NCBI GenBank assembly: GCA_946221385.1
Contig: CAMIGX010000004.1
Location: 1-64,000 of the forward strand
Direction: 5' to 3'
DNA from: an uncultured Propionimicrobium sp.
Lineage (GTDB): Bacteria; Actinomycetota; Actinomycetes; Propionibacteriales; Propionibacteriaceae
DNA length: 64,000 nt
The notes beneath the pieces were generated by a model. The model worked only from the letters and a program-made list of their open reading frames with translations, was not told where the DNA came from and did no database searches. Below are positions 9,246 to 17,620 of the stretch, in pieces; position 1 is the stretch's first letter; each line of letters begins with the position of its first letter. Made by a program: the position numbers and the translations under genes.

Positions 9246-10274
9246 ATGAGCACACTGCCGATGTTTGATCAGGGGCGGCATTTGCTTTCAGTGCAACAAT
9301 TCGACCGTGAGGGTCTGGGGCGGCTGTTTAGCCTGGCTGATCTCGTGCGACCAATCGCCGAGCGACGTCAAGTTTGCACCGTCTTGGATGGAGCAGTGCT
9401 CGGCTCGCTGTTCTTTGAACCATCCACCCGCACCCGGCTGAGCTTCGAATCAGCTTTCCTGCGGCTAGGTGGTGAGGTCACGACGACGACGGGTTTCACC
9501 TTCTCGTCGATGGCTAAGGGCGAGTCGATTTCTGATACTGCTCGCGTCGTGTCCGGCTATTCAGACGTCTTGGTGGTGCGTCACCCAGACGAAGGCTCGG
9601 TCGGTGAATTCGCCGCGAGCTCGGTGGTGCCCGTCATCAATGCTGGTGACGGCGCCGGTGAGCATCCGAGTCAGGCATTGCTCGACGTGTACACCATGAG
9701 CCGCGAGCTTGCCGCGCGCGATAGGGCTATTGATGGGGCCACGATCGCGATCGTCGGCGACCTCAAATATGGCCGCACGGTGCATTCGTTGATACAACTG
9801 CTGACGATCTACTCCGGCGTCTACATTCGGCTCTACAGCCCGCCTAGCTTAGAGCTGCCCGATTATGTGCATCGCGCTGCGTCACTAGCCGGCCACACGG
9901 TAACAGTCTGCGGCAGTGTCGTGGAAGCTTTGGACGGCGCTGACGTGGTCTACGCCACCCGCGTGCAGCGCGAGCGGATGACCGAAGAAATCTCAGCAAA
10001 TGTCATTGGTTCGCTGCTGAATCGAAACCACCTGCTGGAAGCGGGCGTGACCGACATTTTGATCATGCACCCCCTGCCGCGCGACTCGCGAGCCGATTCG
10101 TTCGACCTTTCAACCGACGTTGATGACCTGGCCGGGCTGTCGATCTTCAAACAAACTGACAACGGTGTGCTGATTCGGATGGCCATCTTCTTGACCGCGC
10201 TCGGTTGCTCAGCTGACGCCGTGCGAGCCACTTCCAAACAACGGCCCTGGCGAGCTGACCTCGACTGCAGCTGA
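9246..10274 (+). CDS. pyrB: Aspartate carbamoyltransferase catalytic subunit
   Basis: 342 residues from the ATG at 9246, which has GGAAGGG 8 nt upstream; in-frame ATGs at 9228 and 9237 are alternatives. The carbamoyl-phosphate motif FEPSTRTRLSFESA begins near residue 57. GDGAGEHPSQALLD, IVGDLKYGRTVHSL and MHPLPR are diagnostic for aspartate rather than ornithine carbamoyltransferase, and closest to the enterobacterial catalytic chain. The enzyme makes N-carbamoyl-aspartate in pyrimidine synthesis. It stands alone, without pyrC, carAB or a regulatory pyrI chain, where mycobacteria have Rv1697/Rv1698. The downstream CTP synthase is on the same pathway but separated by the glp operon. Confidence 0.9.
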   Translation: MSTLPMFDQGRHLLSVQQFDREGLGRLFSLADLVRPIAERRQVCTVLDGAVLGSLFFEPSTRTRLSFESAFLRLGGEVTTTTGFTFSSMAKGESISDTARVVSGYSDVLVVRHPDEGSVGEFAASSVVPVINAGDGAGEHPSQALLDVYTMSRELAARDRAIDGATIAIVGDLKYGRTVHSLIQLLTIYSGVYIRLYSPPSLELPDYVHRAASLAGHTVTVCGSVVEALDGADVVYATRVQRERMTEEISANVIGSLLNRNHLLEAGVTDILIMHPLPRDSRADSFDLSTDVDDLAGLSIFKQTDNGVLIRMAIFLTALGCSADAVRATSKQRPWRADLDCS

Positions 10275-10384
10275 CTGCTCGAGGCGATGCGTCCGGCGAC
10301 GGCGCCGCACGCCACGAGGCTGTAGCGTCGTTGGGCTGGAGCTTGTGAGCGTCGCCCGAGAAAAGAAGTGTCGTTCGAAAAAGA

Positions 10385-10412
10385 GAGGGGCGCGCCCGAA
10401 GGCACGCCCCTC
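10385..10412 (-). terminator. Intrinsic terminator of the glp operon
   Basis: GAGGGGCG (10385-10392) pairs with CGCCCCTC (10405-10412), with an inner GCC-CGAA-GGC tetraloop stem. Read on the minus strand the hairpin is followed by CTCTTTTTC, so it ends glpK transcription. It may also stop pyrB readthrough from the other side. Confidence 0.85.
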
Positions 10413-10430
10413 ATTGACTGACAGCGATTA

Positions 10431-11954
10431 TCACTGAACGTCGTCGTCGACCCAATCGAAGGTACGGGTGACAGCCTTCTTCCACAGGCGCAGCTGACGA
10501 TCGCGCTCGTCCTGCTCCATCTGCGGAGCCCAACGCTTGTCTTCTTGCCAGTTGTCGATGACGTCCTGCTCGCCTTCCCAGAAGCCGACTGCGATACCAG
10601 CGGCGTAGGCGGCACCCAGCGCGGTGGTCTCGGCCACGACCGGCTTGACGACCTCGGTGCCCAGAATGTCGGCCTGGAACTGCATCAAGGTGTCATTGGC
10701 GGTCATGCCACCGTCAACACGCAGCTCCTTGAGCTCTACGTGCGAGTCAGCGTTCATTGCCTCGAGGACCTCAGCGGTCTGGAAGGCGGTCGATTCCTGA
10801 GCCGCACGAGCAATGTGGCCCTGGTTGTTGTAACGGGTCAGACCGACGATCGCGCCGCGAGCGTCCGACTTCCAGTACGGGGCGAACAAGCCAGAGAATG
10901 CCGGCACGAAGTAGACACCACCATTGTCGTCTACCTGGCGAGCCAGGTCCTCGACCTCAGCGGAGCTGCCGATCATCTTCAGGTTGTCCCGCAGCCACTG
11001 GATCAGCGACCCGGTGACGGCGATCGAGCCTTCAAGGGCGTAAACCGGCTTGTTATCACCCAGCTTGTAGCAGACGGTGGTCAGCATGCCGTTGTCGGAG
11101 AAGACGGGCTCCTCGCCAGTGTTCATGAGCATGAAGCAGCCGGTGCCGTAGGTGTTCTTGGCCATGCCCTTTTCGAAGCAAGCCTGGCCGAAGGTCGCGG
11201 CCTGCTGGTCGCCCAAGATACCGGAGATCGGGGTGTCGATGAGCAGCGAGTTCTTCGAGCCGTAGCCGTAGATCTCAGAAGACGACTTGATCTCGGGCAG
11301 CATCGACATCGGAACGCCGAAGACTTCGCACATGTCTTCGCGCCATTGCAGGGTCTTGATGTCCATCAGCATGGTGCGTGATGCGTTGGTGACGTCGGTG
11401 TAGTGCACGCCGCCGTCGACACCGCCGGTGAGGTTCCACAGCACCCAAGAGTCGGTGTTGCCGAAGTACAGGTCGCCAGCCTCAGCGCGCTCCCGAGCAC
11501 CCTCGACATTATCCAGGATCCACTTAATCTTGGAGCCGGAGAAGTAGGGCGACAGGCCCAGGCCGACGTCCTTCTGGAAGCGGTTCGCGCCGCCGTCAGC
11601 GGATAGCTCGTTGATGAACGGAGCGGTACGGGTGTCCTGCCACACGATGGCGTTGTAGACCGCTTCGCCAGTGTTCTTGTCCCAAACGACGGTGGTCTCG
11701 CGCTGGTTGGTGATGCCGACGCAAGAGATAGCGTGACGGTTGATCTGGGCCTCGGACAGTGCGTCACCGATGACGCCACGTACCGACTGCCAAATCTCTT
11801 GAGGATCGTGCTCGACCCAACCGGCCTTCGGGAAGATCTGGGTGAATTCCCGCTGGCCCACCGACACGATGCGGCCGGAGTGGTCGAAGATGATTGCCCG
11901 GGACGACGTCGTACCCTGGTCAATCGCTAGCACATACTTCTTTTCGTCAGTCAC
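10431..11954 (-). CDS. glpK: Glycerol kinase
   Basis: 507 residues, GTG start preceded by AAAGGAAA. FGGY-family kinase: the N-terminal phosphate loop IDQGTTSSRAI, the substrate motifs RET and WQDTRT, and the C-terminal ATP-binding DGGMTANDTLMQFQAD are all visible. It phosphorylates glycerol to sn-glycerol-3-phosphate. It is the last gene of glpABCK, so the operon couples kinase and dehydrogenase. No glpF facilitator gene lies next to it. Confidence 0.97.
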   Translation of the reverse strand: MTDEKKYVLAIDQGTTSSRAIIFDHSGRIVSVGQREFTQIFPKAGWVEHDPQEIWQSVRGVIGDALSEAQINRHAISCVGITNQRETTVVWDKNTGEAVYNAIVWQDTRTAPFINELSADGGANRFQKDVGLGLSPYFSGSKIKWILDNVEGARERAEAGDLYFGNTDSWVLWNLTGGVDGGVHYTDVTNASRTMLMDIKTLQWREDMCEVFGVPMSMLPEIKSSSEIYGYGSKNSLLIDTPISGILGDQQAATFGQACFEKGMAKNTYGTGCFMLMNTGEEPVFSDNGMLTTVCYKLGDNKPVYALEGSIAVTGSLIQWLRDNLKMIGSSAEVEDLARQVDDNGGVYFVPAFSGLFAPYWKSDARGAIVGLTRYNNQGHIARAAQESTAFQTAEVLEAMNADSHVELKELRVDGGMTANDTLMQFQADILGTEVVKPVVAETTALGAAYAAGIAVGFWEGEQDVIDNWQEDKRWAPQMEQDERDRQLRLWKKAVTRTFDWVDDDVQ

Positions 11955-11966
11955 TGATGTTTCCTT

Positions 11967-13223
11967 TCAGTCTTTCTCGCCGAGCCCCAATGCGCGGTGA
12001 ATGACTTCGACTGGATGTATGACCTGAGCCCCCGTGCTCTTCCTAATCTGCCAACGACAGGTCTCGGTATCGCATGTCGCCAACTCAGGATTGGTTTCCC
12101 TAACCATATCGAATAATGGCCTACCGACTTCTTGCGCGACAGCATATTTCTCTTTTTTAAGACCGTACGTGCCGGCAATGCCGCAACAAGGTTGCCCCGA
12201 CTCGATGACCGTGACCCCAGGAACGGTCTCCATCACCTTGATGGCAGGCTTTCCAATACCTTGAGATTTGACCTGGCAGGGCTGGTGATAGGGGATCGTC
12301 ACCTCCCAAGGCTGCAAGTCCTCGACTGGGAATTCTCCGGCTTCGATTAGCTCGAAAAGGAACTCGCTGGTCTCGACCATGCGAGCGGCGACGTCCTCGA
12401 GCACCGGGTCGTTGATACCCATGATCTCGTGGGCTTCGTGACGCATCTGGCCTGCGCAAGATCCAGATGACGAAATGATCGGCAGATCCAGCGGCTCAGT
12501 GCGCAGCGCCTTGGCTAGCTTGATCGCCTTCTTGGTGGCCTCGTCAAAGAGGCCATTGGATTGCGCAGCCAAGCCACAGCAACCCTGCTTTGGTACCAGC
12601 ACCTCGTAGCCGAGATATTCCAACACCTCGACGGTAGCCTTCGAGGTCTGCACCTCGAAATAGCCGCCGGCGCAACCGTGGAAGAAGATGACCGGGCCAC
12701 GAGTGGCCTTGACGCGATTTTCGCGACGGTGCTTCTTGAACCAAGCTGGGAAGCTTTGCGTCTGCGCCTGCGGCATCGGAGCGTCCGCGTGCACGCCGAC
12801 GACGGCTTCCATGATCTTGCGTACTGGACGCACGCCGAGCACCGCGTTAGCGACCGGTGCCAGCGGCGTCATGAGCTTGCCTTCGAGCTCGGTCTGCACG
12901 ATCAGGCGGTCGCGAATCGGCATGCCCTTTTGGGCCTTCATGACCGCACGAGCTTGACCGTTGATTTCTGCGATCTTGACCCCTTGCGGGCAGACCGTGG
13001 TGCAAATGCCGCAGCCAGAGCAGTAATCCAATGAATGATCGACCGATTCACCGTGACGGAAACGTTCGGCTTGCGGGCCGACGAACTTCGGGCCAGTGAA
13101 TAGTGGGGTAGCGCGCGCTACCGGGCATTGGGTCTCGCAAATCGTGCACTTGACGCAGTTATCCAACGACGCTCTCGCCAGCGAGGCCTCGGCGTGTTGC
13201 AGGCTCTGAGAAGCCATCGTCAT
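11967..13223 (-). CDS. glpC: Anaerobic glycerol-3-phosphate dehydrogenase, subunit C
   Basis: 418 residues. Two ferredoxin-type clusters are visible near the N-terminus (CVKCTICETQCPVA and CSGCGICTTVCPQG), followed by two CCG domains (CCGLAAQSNG and CCGIAGTYGL) of the heterodisulfide-reductase/GlpC type. GlpC anchors the GlpAB dimer to the membrane and passes electrons to menaquinone. The start overlaps the glpB stop by 4 nt and has an AGGAG site. Confidence 0.95.
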   Translation of the reverse strand: MTMASQSLQHAEASLARASLDNCVKCTICETQCPVARATPLFTGPKFVGPQAERFRHGESVDHSLDYCSGCGICTTVCPQGVKIAEINGQARAVMKAQKGMPIRDRLIVQTELEGKLMTPLAPVANAVLGVRPVRKIMEAVVGVHADAPMPQAQTQSFPAWFKKHRRENRVKATRGPVIFFHGCAGGYFEVQTSKATVEVLEYLGYEVLVPKQGCCGLAAQSNGLFDEATKKAIKLAKALRTEPLDLPIISSSGSCAGQMRHEAHEIMGINDPVLEDVAARMVETSEFLFELIEAGEFPVEDLQPWEVTIPYHQPCQVKSQGIGKPAIKVMETVPGVTVIESGQPCCGIAGTYGLKKEKYAVAQEVGRPLFDMVRETNPELATCDTETCRWQIRKSTGAQVIHPVEVIHRALGLGEKD

Positions 13224-14470
13224 TCTCCTGTTCGTTCGTTCAAAGCTTGGACTGCGGCCCAGGCGCTACCGAGCGTGATGCCTTCGCCGCTGTGTTCGTG
13301 CCAGGCCAACGCGCCACCGAGCAGCCCACCCACGCAATGCAGATTGCTCAGCACCGGCTGATCGTTGACGCCCAGCGGACGCATCTGCTCGTCTACCCGA
13401 ATCCCGCTGCGCAGCAGCTCTTCGTCGCGCGGGTTTTCGTCCGGATTTGCTTCGAAAGCGGTCCACACCGGCAAATCGAAGATCCGTTCGTGGATTTCGC
13501 CATAGGAATCGCGGGTGAGCGTGCCAGATTCGAAACCGCCCCCGGCATAGATGAAGTAATCGGCCTTGTCAGCGGTGACGCGTCCGGCACGCTGGGTGAG
13601 CACCTCGGTGATCTTGCCCGAGGCGCTGTTGAAACCGATGACGGTCGCGTTGTACTGAATATCGATGCGGGCTTGCCGACACAGCTCGACTAGCGCGTCA
13701 TTGAGCCGACGGCCAGGCACCGACGGCGGCGGGACGGGCACCTCAGCCAGTTCGGTGCTGATCGATTCCCGCAGCTTGCCGAAGGTAGACGGTTCGAGAC
13801 CAGCCATCGCGGGGAGCAACACTTTTTCGCCCTCTTGGACGACCGCCCGCAGCTGCGAGCTCAGCTTGTTGAAGACCATGTTCTTGCCTTCTCGGCTGTC
13901 GTCCAGCGCACGGGCAAATGTGGTGGCCGTCGAATCGTCCTCTGGTTCACGGGCGGTCAGCTCGAGCAAGGAATGCTCAGCTTGCACGTCAACCAGCTGC
14001 GAGCGGGACAGATTGTCGGCGATCAACGGAGCCGGGAAATCTTTGAAATCGCTCAAGCCAATGACTCGCACCCGATCGCCATCGTGCAGCGCTCCGTCGG
14101 CCATGCTGGTCGGCAACGCCCAGGTCGGACGAACCGAGCCGACCGCGGTAGCGATGAGTTGATTTCGCTCGCTGTGCTGATAGCCCAGCTCGGGCACCGC
14201 TTCGATCAACCAGTCCACACCGGCTCGCACCGCCGGCGCGCCGATCTTCGCGTACGGGTGATCGCTTTCTTTGAGGCCATCGATCGCCTTGAAGGGATCT
14301 TCGACGCACTTGCCGTCCGCGTCACGGCCGTAAATATCCAAAGTGCCAGCCGACAGCCCCATGCCGCCGATGCCCTTTGATATGACCTTGACCGAATGGC
14401 CCGCCTGGTGGGCGATGAGAGCAGCGCTCAAGCCACCCAGGCCAGCTCCTATGACGATGACGCGGCTCAT
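13220..14470 (-). CDS. glpB: Anaerobic glycerol-3-phosphate dehydrogenase, subunit B
   Basis: 416 residues. An N-terminal dinucleotide-binding motif (VIVIGAGLGGLSAALIAHQAGH) marks the FMN/FAD flavoprotein subunit GlpB. The C-terminal LHCVGGLLGGALAWHEHSGEGI region matches the family. The ATG overlaps the glpA stop (ATGA), and its own stop overlaps glpC, so the three subunits are translationally coupled. Confidence 0.94.
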   Translation of the reverse strand: MSRVIVIGAGLGGLSAALIAHQAGHSVKVISKGIGGMGLSAGTLDIYGRDADGKCVEDPFKAIDGLKESDHPYAKIGAPAVRAGVDWLIEAVPELGYQHSERNQLIATAVGSVRPTWALPTSMADGALHDGDRVRVIGLSDFKDFPAPLIADNLSRSQLVDVQAEHSLLELTAREPEDDSTATTFARALDDSREGKNMVFNKLSSQLRAVVQEGEKVLLPAMAGLEPSTFGKLRESISTELAEVPVPPPSVPGRRLNDALVELCRQARIDIQYNATVIGFNSASGKITEVLTQRAGRVTADKADYFIYAGGGFESGTLTRDSYGEIHERIFDLPVWTAFEANPDENPRDEELLRSGIRVDEQMRPLGVNDQPVLSNLHCVGGLLGGALAWHEHSGEGITLGSAWAAVQALNERTGE

Positions 14471-16200
14471 GCGAGCACCTCCATCTTGTCGCTCTTAGCG
14501 GTCTTCTTGTTATCGGCAGGCAGGGCTGTTGCGATCTCACTGGGTCGAAGCCCCGTGCCTTCCGGGCCACCAGAGACCAACGCCAGGTCGCCAGTGGCGC
14601 GTAATGAATCCGCGTTCGCGGCTGGCAGATGATCGACGTCGAGCAGTCCGGAGACGACCCAGCGGTTGAGAGCTTGCTCGCGAAGCTGTTCGCCGTAGAG
14701 CAGCGGACGCACGCCTTGCTGACGGTTCGACAAGAACAGTCGCAACATCGTCGACGTGCGGTCGGCTTCGTCAGCGACCTGTTCGTCGGCCAGCTCACGG
14801 GTGCGCAGATCGTGCATGACCGCAGCAGCGCGCATCGCGCAGAAGGTGCCTTGGCAAGGACCCATGCCGAGCCGCACTTCACGGCGCACGTCGTCGAGGT
14901 TCGCATCTGGCTGCTTGGCCAGCACATCACCGATCATGCCGCGGTTGATGAGCTCACATTCGCACACCAGCTTGGTGTCGAAACGGTCCTCTTCGCGCTC
15001 GTGCAGCCGGTCAGTGACCTTATGCAGCTGCGGCCCGTGCGCAGTGGGGACGGGCTCTTCGGCGGTGCGGCAGGGCGCTTCATGACCGAGCTGCTCGCAC
15101 AGCGCGTCGACGATGTTCTTGGCCATCAGACGATAGGTCGTCAGCTTGCCGCCGGCGATCGAGAAGAAACCGGACACATCGTCGCGCGATTGGTGGTCGA
15201 TGATCGACATGCCGCGCGACATGTGACGGGTGTCCTGGGCGCTGACGCGCGAGTCCTTGACCAGCGGACGAGCACCCGCCCAGACGTGCACTGCGCGCGC
15301 TTCGCGGAAGCCCGGCACCAGTAACTCGCCGGCGTCCAGCATCTGCTGCACCTCAGCGGGACGAATCGGCAAGAAATCGGGATCTTCGGCGGCATTGTCG
15401 GTCGTGCCGATGATGCAAACGGTGTGCGCTGGGACGATGATGTCGCCGTCAGTGGGGTAGACGCAGCGGTTGACCACCGTGTTGACCAGGCGGTGGTTCA
15501 TCGCGATCATGATGCCCGCGCCCGGTACGACGTCAACGCCGTGGCAGCCGGCCATCGCAGCGATTTGGCCTGCCCACGGGCCACCAGCGTTGATGACGCC
15601 GCGGCAACCGATGAGCACCTCTTCGCCGGTCTTCTCGTGGACGCAACGTACCGCGTCGACGTGGCCGTCCTTGACCAGAATCTCCACGACGCGGTGGTAG
15701 GTCAGCGCCTTACTGCCATATTCGCGGGCAGATTCAACCGCGCCGCGCACCATCGCCCAGCCATCGACTGAGGCGTCGCGCACCGCGAATGCACGCTTGA
15801 TGCCCGGGTTGACCCGCGGCTCACGCTTGAGGGCTTGCGCGATGGTGATCTCTTCGCAGGGCACCTGGTTTTCGATCGCGCCGGCCAGGAATTTGTCACC
15901 GAACTCGATGTCATCATCAGGCGTGACGACGAACAAGCCGCCAGTGTCTTCGACAGCGTCAGGGTGAATGCGGCGAACGATCTCGTTTTCTTGGGCGCAT
16001 TCGGTGGCCGAGTGCGGATCGGAGACGACATAGCGTCCGCCGGAGTGCAAGAGGCCGTGGAAACGACCGCTGGTGCCCTGCGCGAAGTCTGCGCGCTCGA
16101 CCAGGATCGCGTTCAAGCCACGCATCGCTAGGTCACGCAAGACGCCTGCGCCCGTCGCACCGCCGCCGATAACCACCACATCGGTCTGGTAGGTTTTCAT
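14467..16200 (-). CDS. glpA: Anaerobic glycerol-3-phosphate dehydrogenase, subunit A
   Basis: 577 residues. FAD-binding Rossmann motif VVVIGGGATGAGVLRD at about 8-23, glycerol-3-phosphate dehydrogenase family domain, and a C-terminal BFD-like [2Fe-2S] region (CECELINRGMIGDVL ... GMGPCQGTFCAMR) typical of GlpA rather than aerobic GlpD. It oxidises glycerol-3-phosphate to dihydroxyacetone phosphate, with electrons going through GlpB/GlpC to menaquinone and probably fumarate. First gene of the operon, with a TGGAG site before its ATG. Confidence 0.96.
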   Translation of the reverse strand: MKTYQTDVVVIGGGATGAGVLRDLAMRGLNAILVERADFAQGTSGRFHGLLHSGGRYVVSDPHSATECAQENEIVRRIHPDAVEDTGGLFVVTPDDDIEFGDKFLAGAIENQVPCEEITIAQALKREPRVNPGIKRAFAVRDASVDGWAMVRGAVESAREYGSKALTYHRVVEILVKDGHVDAVRCVHEKTGEEVLIGCRGVINAGGPWAGQIAAMAGCHGVDVVPGAGIMIAMNHRLVNTVVNRCVYPTDGDIIVPAHTVCIIGTTDNAAEDPDFLPIRPAEVQQMLDAGELLVPGFREARAVHVWAGARPLVKDSRVSAQDTRHMSRGMSIIDHQSRDDVSGFFSIAGGKLTTYRLMAKNIVDALCEQLGHEAPCRTAEEPVPTAHGPQLHKVTDRLHEREEDRFDTKLVCECELINRGMIGDVLAKQPDANLDDVRREVRLGMGPCQGTFCAMRAAAVMHDLRTRELADEQVADEADRTSTMLRLFLSNRQQGVRPLLYGEQLREQALNRWVVSGLLDVDHLPAANADSLRATGDLALVSGGPEGTGLRPSEIATALPADNKKTAKSDKMEVLA

Positions 16201-16288
16201 CGTCCAACTCCAGTCATGGTCAGGTCCCGTCAGCCGCGATCTGTGGGCACTTCGTTGACTACAGATTTCGACTAAACAGTGCTGTCAG

Positions 16289-16332
16289 ATTAGCCCTTTA
16301 GATCAAACGATAGGCACTAAGGACGGGCTAAT
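16289..16332. promoter_or_regulatory. Dyad in the glp operon promoter region
   Basis: ATTAGCCC (16289-16296) and GGGCTAAT (16325-16332) are perfect inverted repeats 28 nt apart, about 90-130 nt before glpA. The minus strand reads TAATCT (a possible -10) at 16287-16292 inside one arm. This suggests a regulator site overlapping the glp promoter. On the plus strand it is followed by TTTTT, so a terminator is the alternative. Confidence 0.45.
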
Positions 16333-16402
16333 TTTTCACTATCCGCTCGCACAAGTGAGCTGAATTTAGTTAGTGAGGATTGCGCTCGATGACAGTGGCG
16401 GA

Positions 16403-17467
16403 TCAGTGAGCTTCGAGAACCTCGGCCAGGTCATATTTGGCCGGTCGATCGACCTGCTCAATCAGGCAGGATTCGGGATCCCGATCAGGACGGAAACGGG
16501 CCAGCGTCGCCGCATGCCGAAAGCGCAGTCCCTCGAGCTGATCAAACTTCACCTCTGCCACGATTTCGGGACGCAGCGCGATCGCCGAATCATCCCGCAG
16601 GTTCGCGTAGCGGCTGGGCTTTTTGTCTAATATCACCGGCTGGCCGTCAGCGTCTGTAATGACGAGTTCTTGCAGCTGGCTGTAAAGCGCCGCACGCATC
16701 TCATTAGAGAATGCCCCGATCCCGCCGACTGGCAACAAGTTGCCAGATTCGTCATACATGCCCAGCAGCAGCGAGCCCACGCCGTGCCCGGATCGATGCT
16801 TGCGATAACCGATGACGACGGCATCTGCGGTGCGCTTGTGCTTGATCTTCCGCATCGTGCGTTCACCGGGCCGATAACGGTCCTGACGCGCCTTAGCGAC
16901 GACCCCGTCCAAGCCAGCACCTTCGAAATTGACGAACCACTGTTGAGCCAACTGGTCGTCGTAGGTGTGGCGAGTCAGATGTAGTGCCCGATGAGTTGGT
17001 TGGGTCTCGAACAGCTCCACTAATCTCGCGCGACGCTCGTCATAGCTGCGCGGGGTCCAATCCTCATCATCCAGAGCGAGCAGATCAAAGCAGACCAATT
17101 CAGCAGGAGTCTGCTGTGAAAGCTTGGTGATGCGGCTTTGTGCGGGGTGAATGCGCTGACTCAAAGCTTCCCAATCAAGATGCTCAGCACCCGCTTGGCC
17201 AGCCCGGACGAAGACCTCCGCATCCAAAATGCTGCGTTCGGGCGCCCAGTCATGCACCGCGGCGACTAGCTCGGGGAAATAGCCCGTCAGTGGTTTTTTG
17301 CTGCGAGAATCCAGCGCGATGTGGTCTCCGTCGCGGACGATGATGCAGCGGAAGCCGTCCCATTTCGGCTCATAGGCCCAACCGCCCGCGATGCTGTCAG
17401 CTCTGGGCACCGCGTCCACGGCTTTAGCCAGCATGGGGGAGACGGGCAACTCAATCGGCAAAGTCAC
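16403..17467 (-). CDS. ligC: ATP-dependent DNA ligase, LigC type
   Basis: 354 residues, GTG start. The nucleotidyl-transfer motif EPKWDGFR has its lysine at residue 35. Motif III (SILDAEVFV), motif IV (EGAGLDGVVAK) and motif V (KIKHKRTADAVVIGYR) follow, with an OB-fold C-terminus. The size and lack of polymerase or nuclease domains fit mycobacterial LigC (Rv3731-like), a minor ligase that can act in end joining or excision repair. No Ku or LigD gene is in the window. Confidence 0.88.
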   Translation of the reverse strand: MTLPIELPVSPMLAKAVDAVPRADSIAGGWAYEPKWDGFRCIIVRDGDHIALDSRSKKPLTGYFPELVAAVHDWAPERSILDAEVFVRAGQAGAEHLDWEALSQRIHPAQSRITKLSQQTPAELVCFDLLALDDEDWTPRSYDERRARLVELFETQPTHRALHLTRHTYDDQLAQQWFVNFEGAGLDGVVAKARQDRYRPGERTMRKIKHKRTADAVVIGYRKHRSGHGVGSLLLGMYDESGNLLPVGGIGAFSNEMRAALYSQLQELVITDADGQPVILDKKPSRYANLRDDSAIALRPEIVAEVKFDQLEGLRFRHAATLARFRPDRDPESCLIEQVDRPAKYDLAEVLEAH

Positions 17468-17606
17468 GCATCAATTTTGACTGCTCTGCTCGCAAAGACC
17501 GGGAGGCTAGCCAGATTCGCCGCCAAGCCCAGCGGCAACACCTCTCTGGAACTATTCGCTTGCGCTGTGCGTCGTGTCTGGATTCAGGAGTGTCGCTGGC
17601 TTGCCC

Positions 17607-17612
17607 TATCCT
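17607..17612 (+). promoter_or_regulatory. -10 box of pyrG
   Basis: TATCCT lies 8 nt before the GTG at 17621, compatible with a leaderless or near-leaderless transcript. Confidence 0.5.
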
Positions 17613-17620
17613 GGAGTTCC

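Noticed and set aside
10545..11381. 278-codon plus-strand frame opposite glpK
   Set aside because: Antisense of a strongly conserved kinase; the frame follows from GC-rich codon positions and has no start signal.
17321..17620. Longer CTP synthase start overlapping ligC
   Set aside because: No similarity to CTP synthases and entirely antisense to ligC; a -10 box lies next to 17621.
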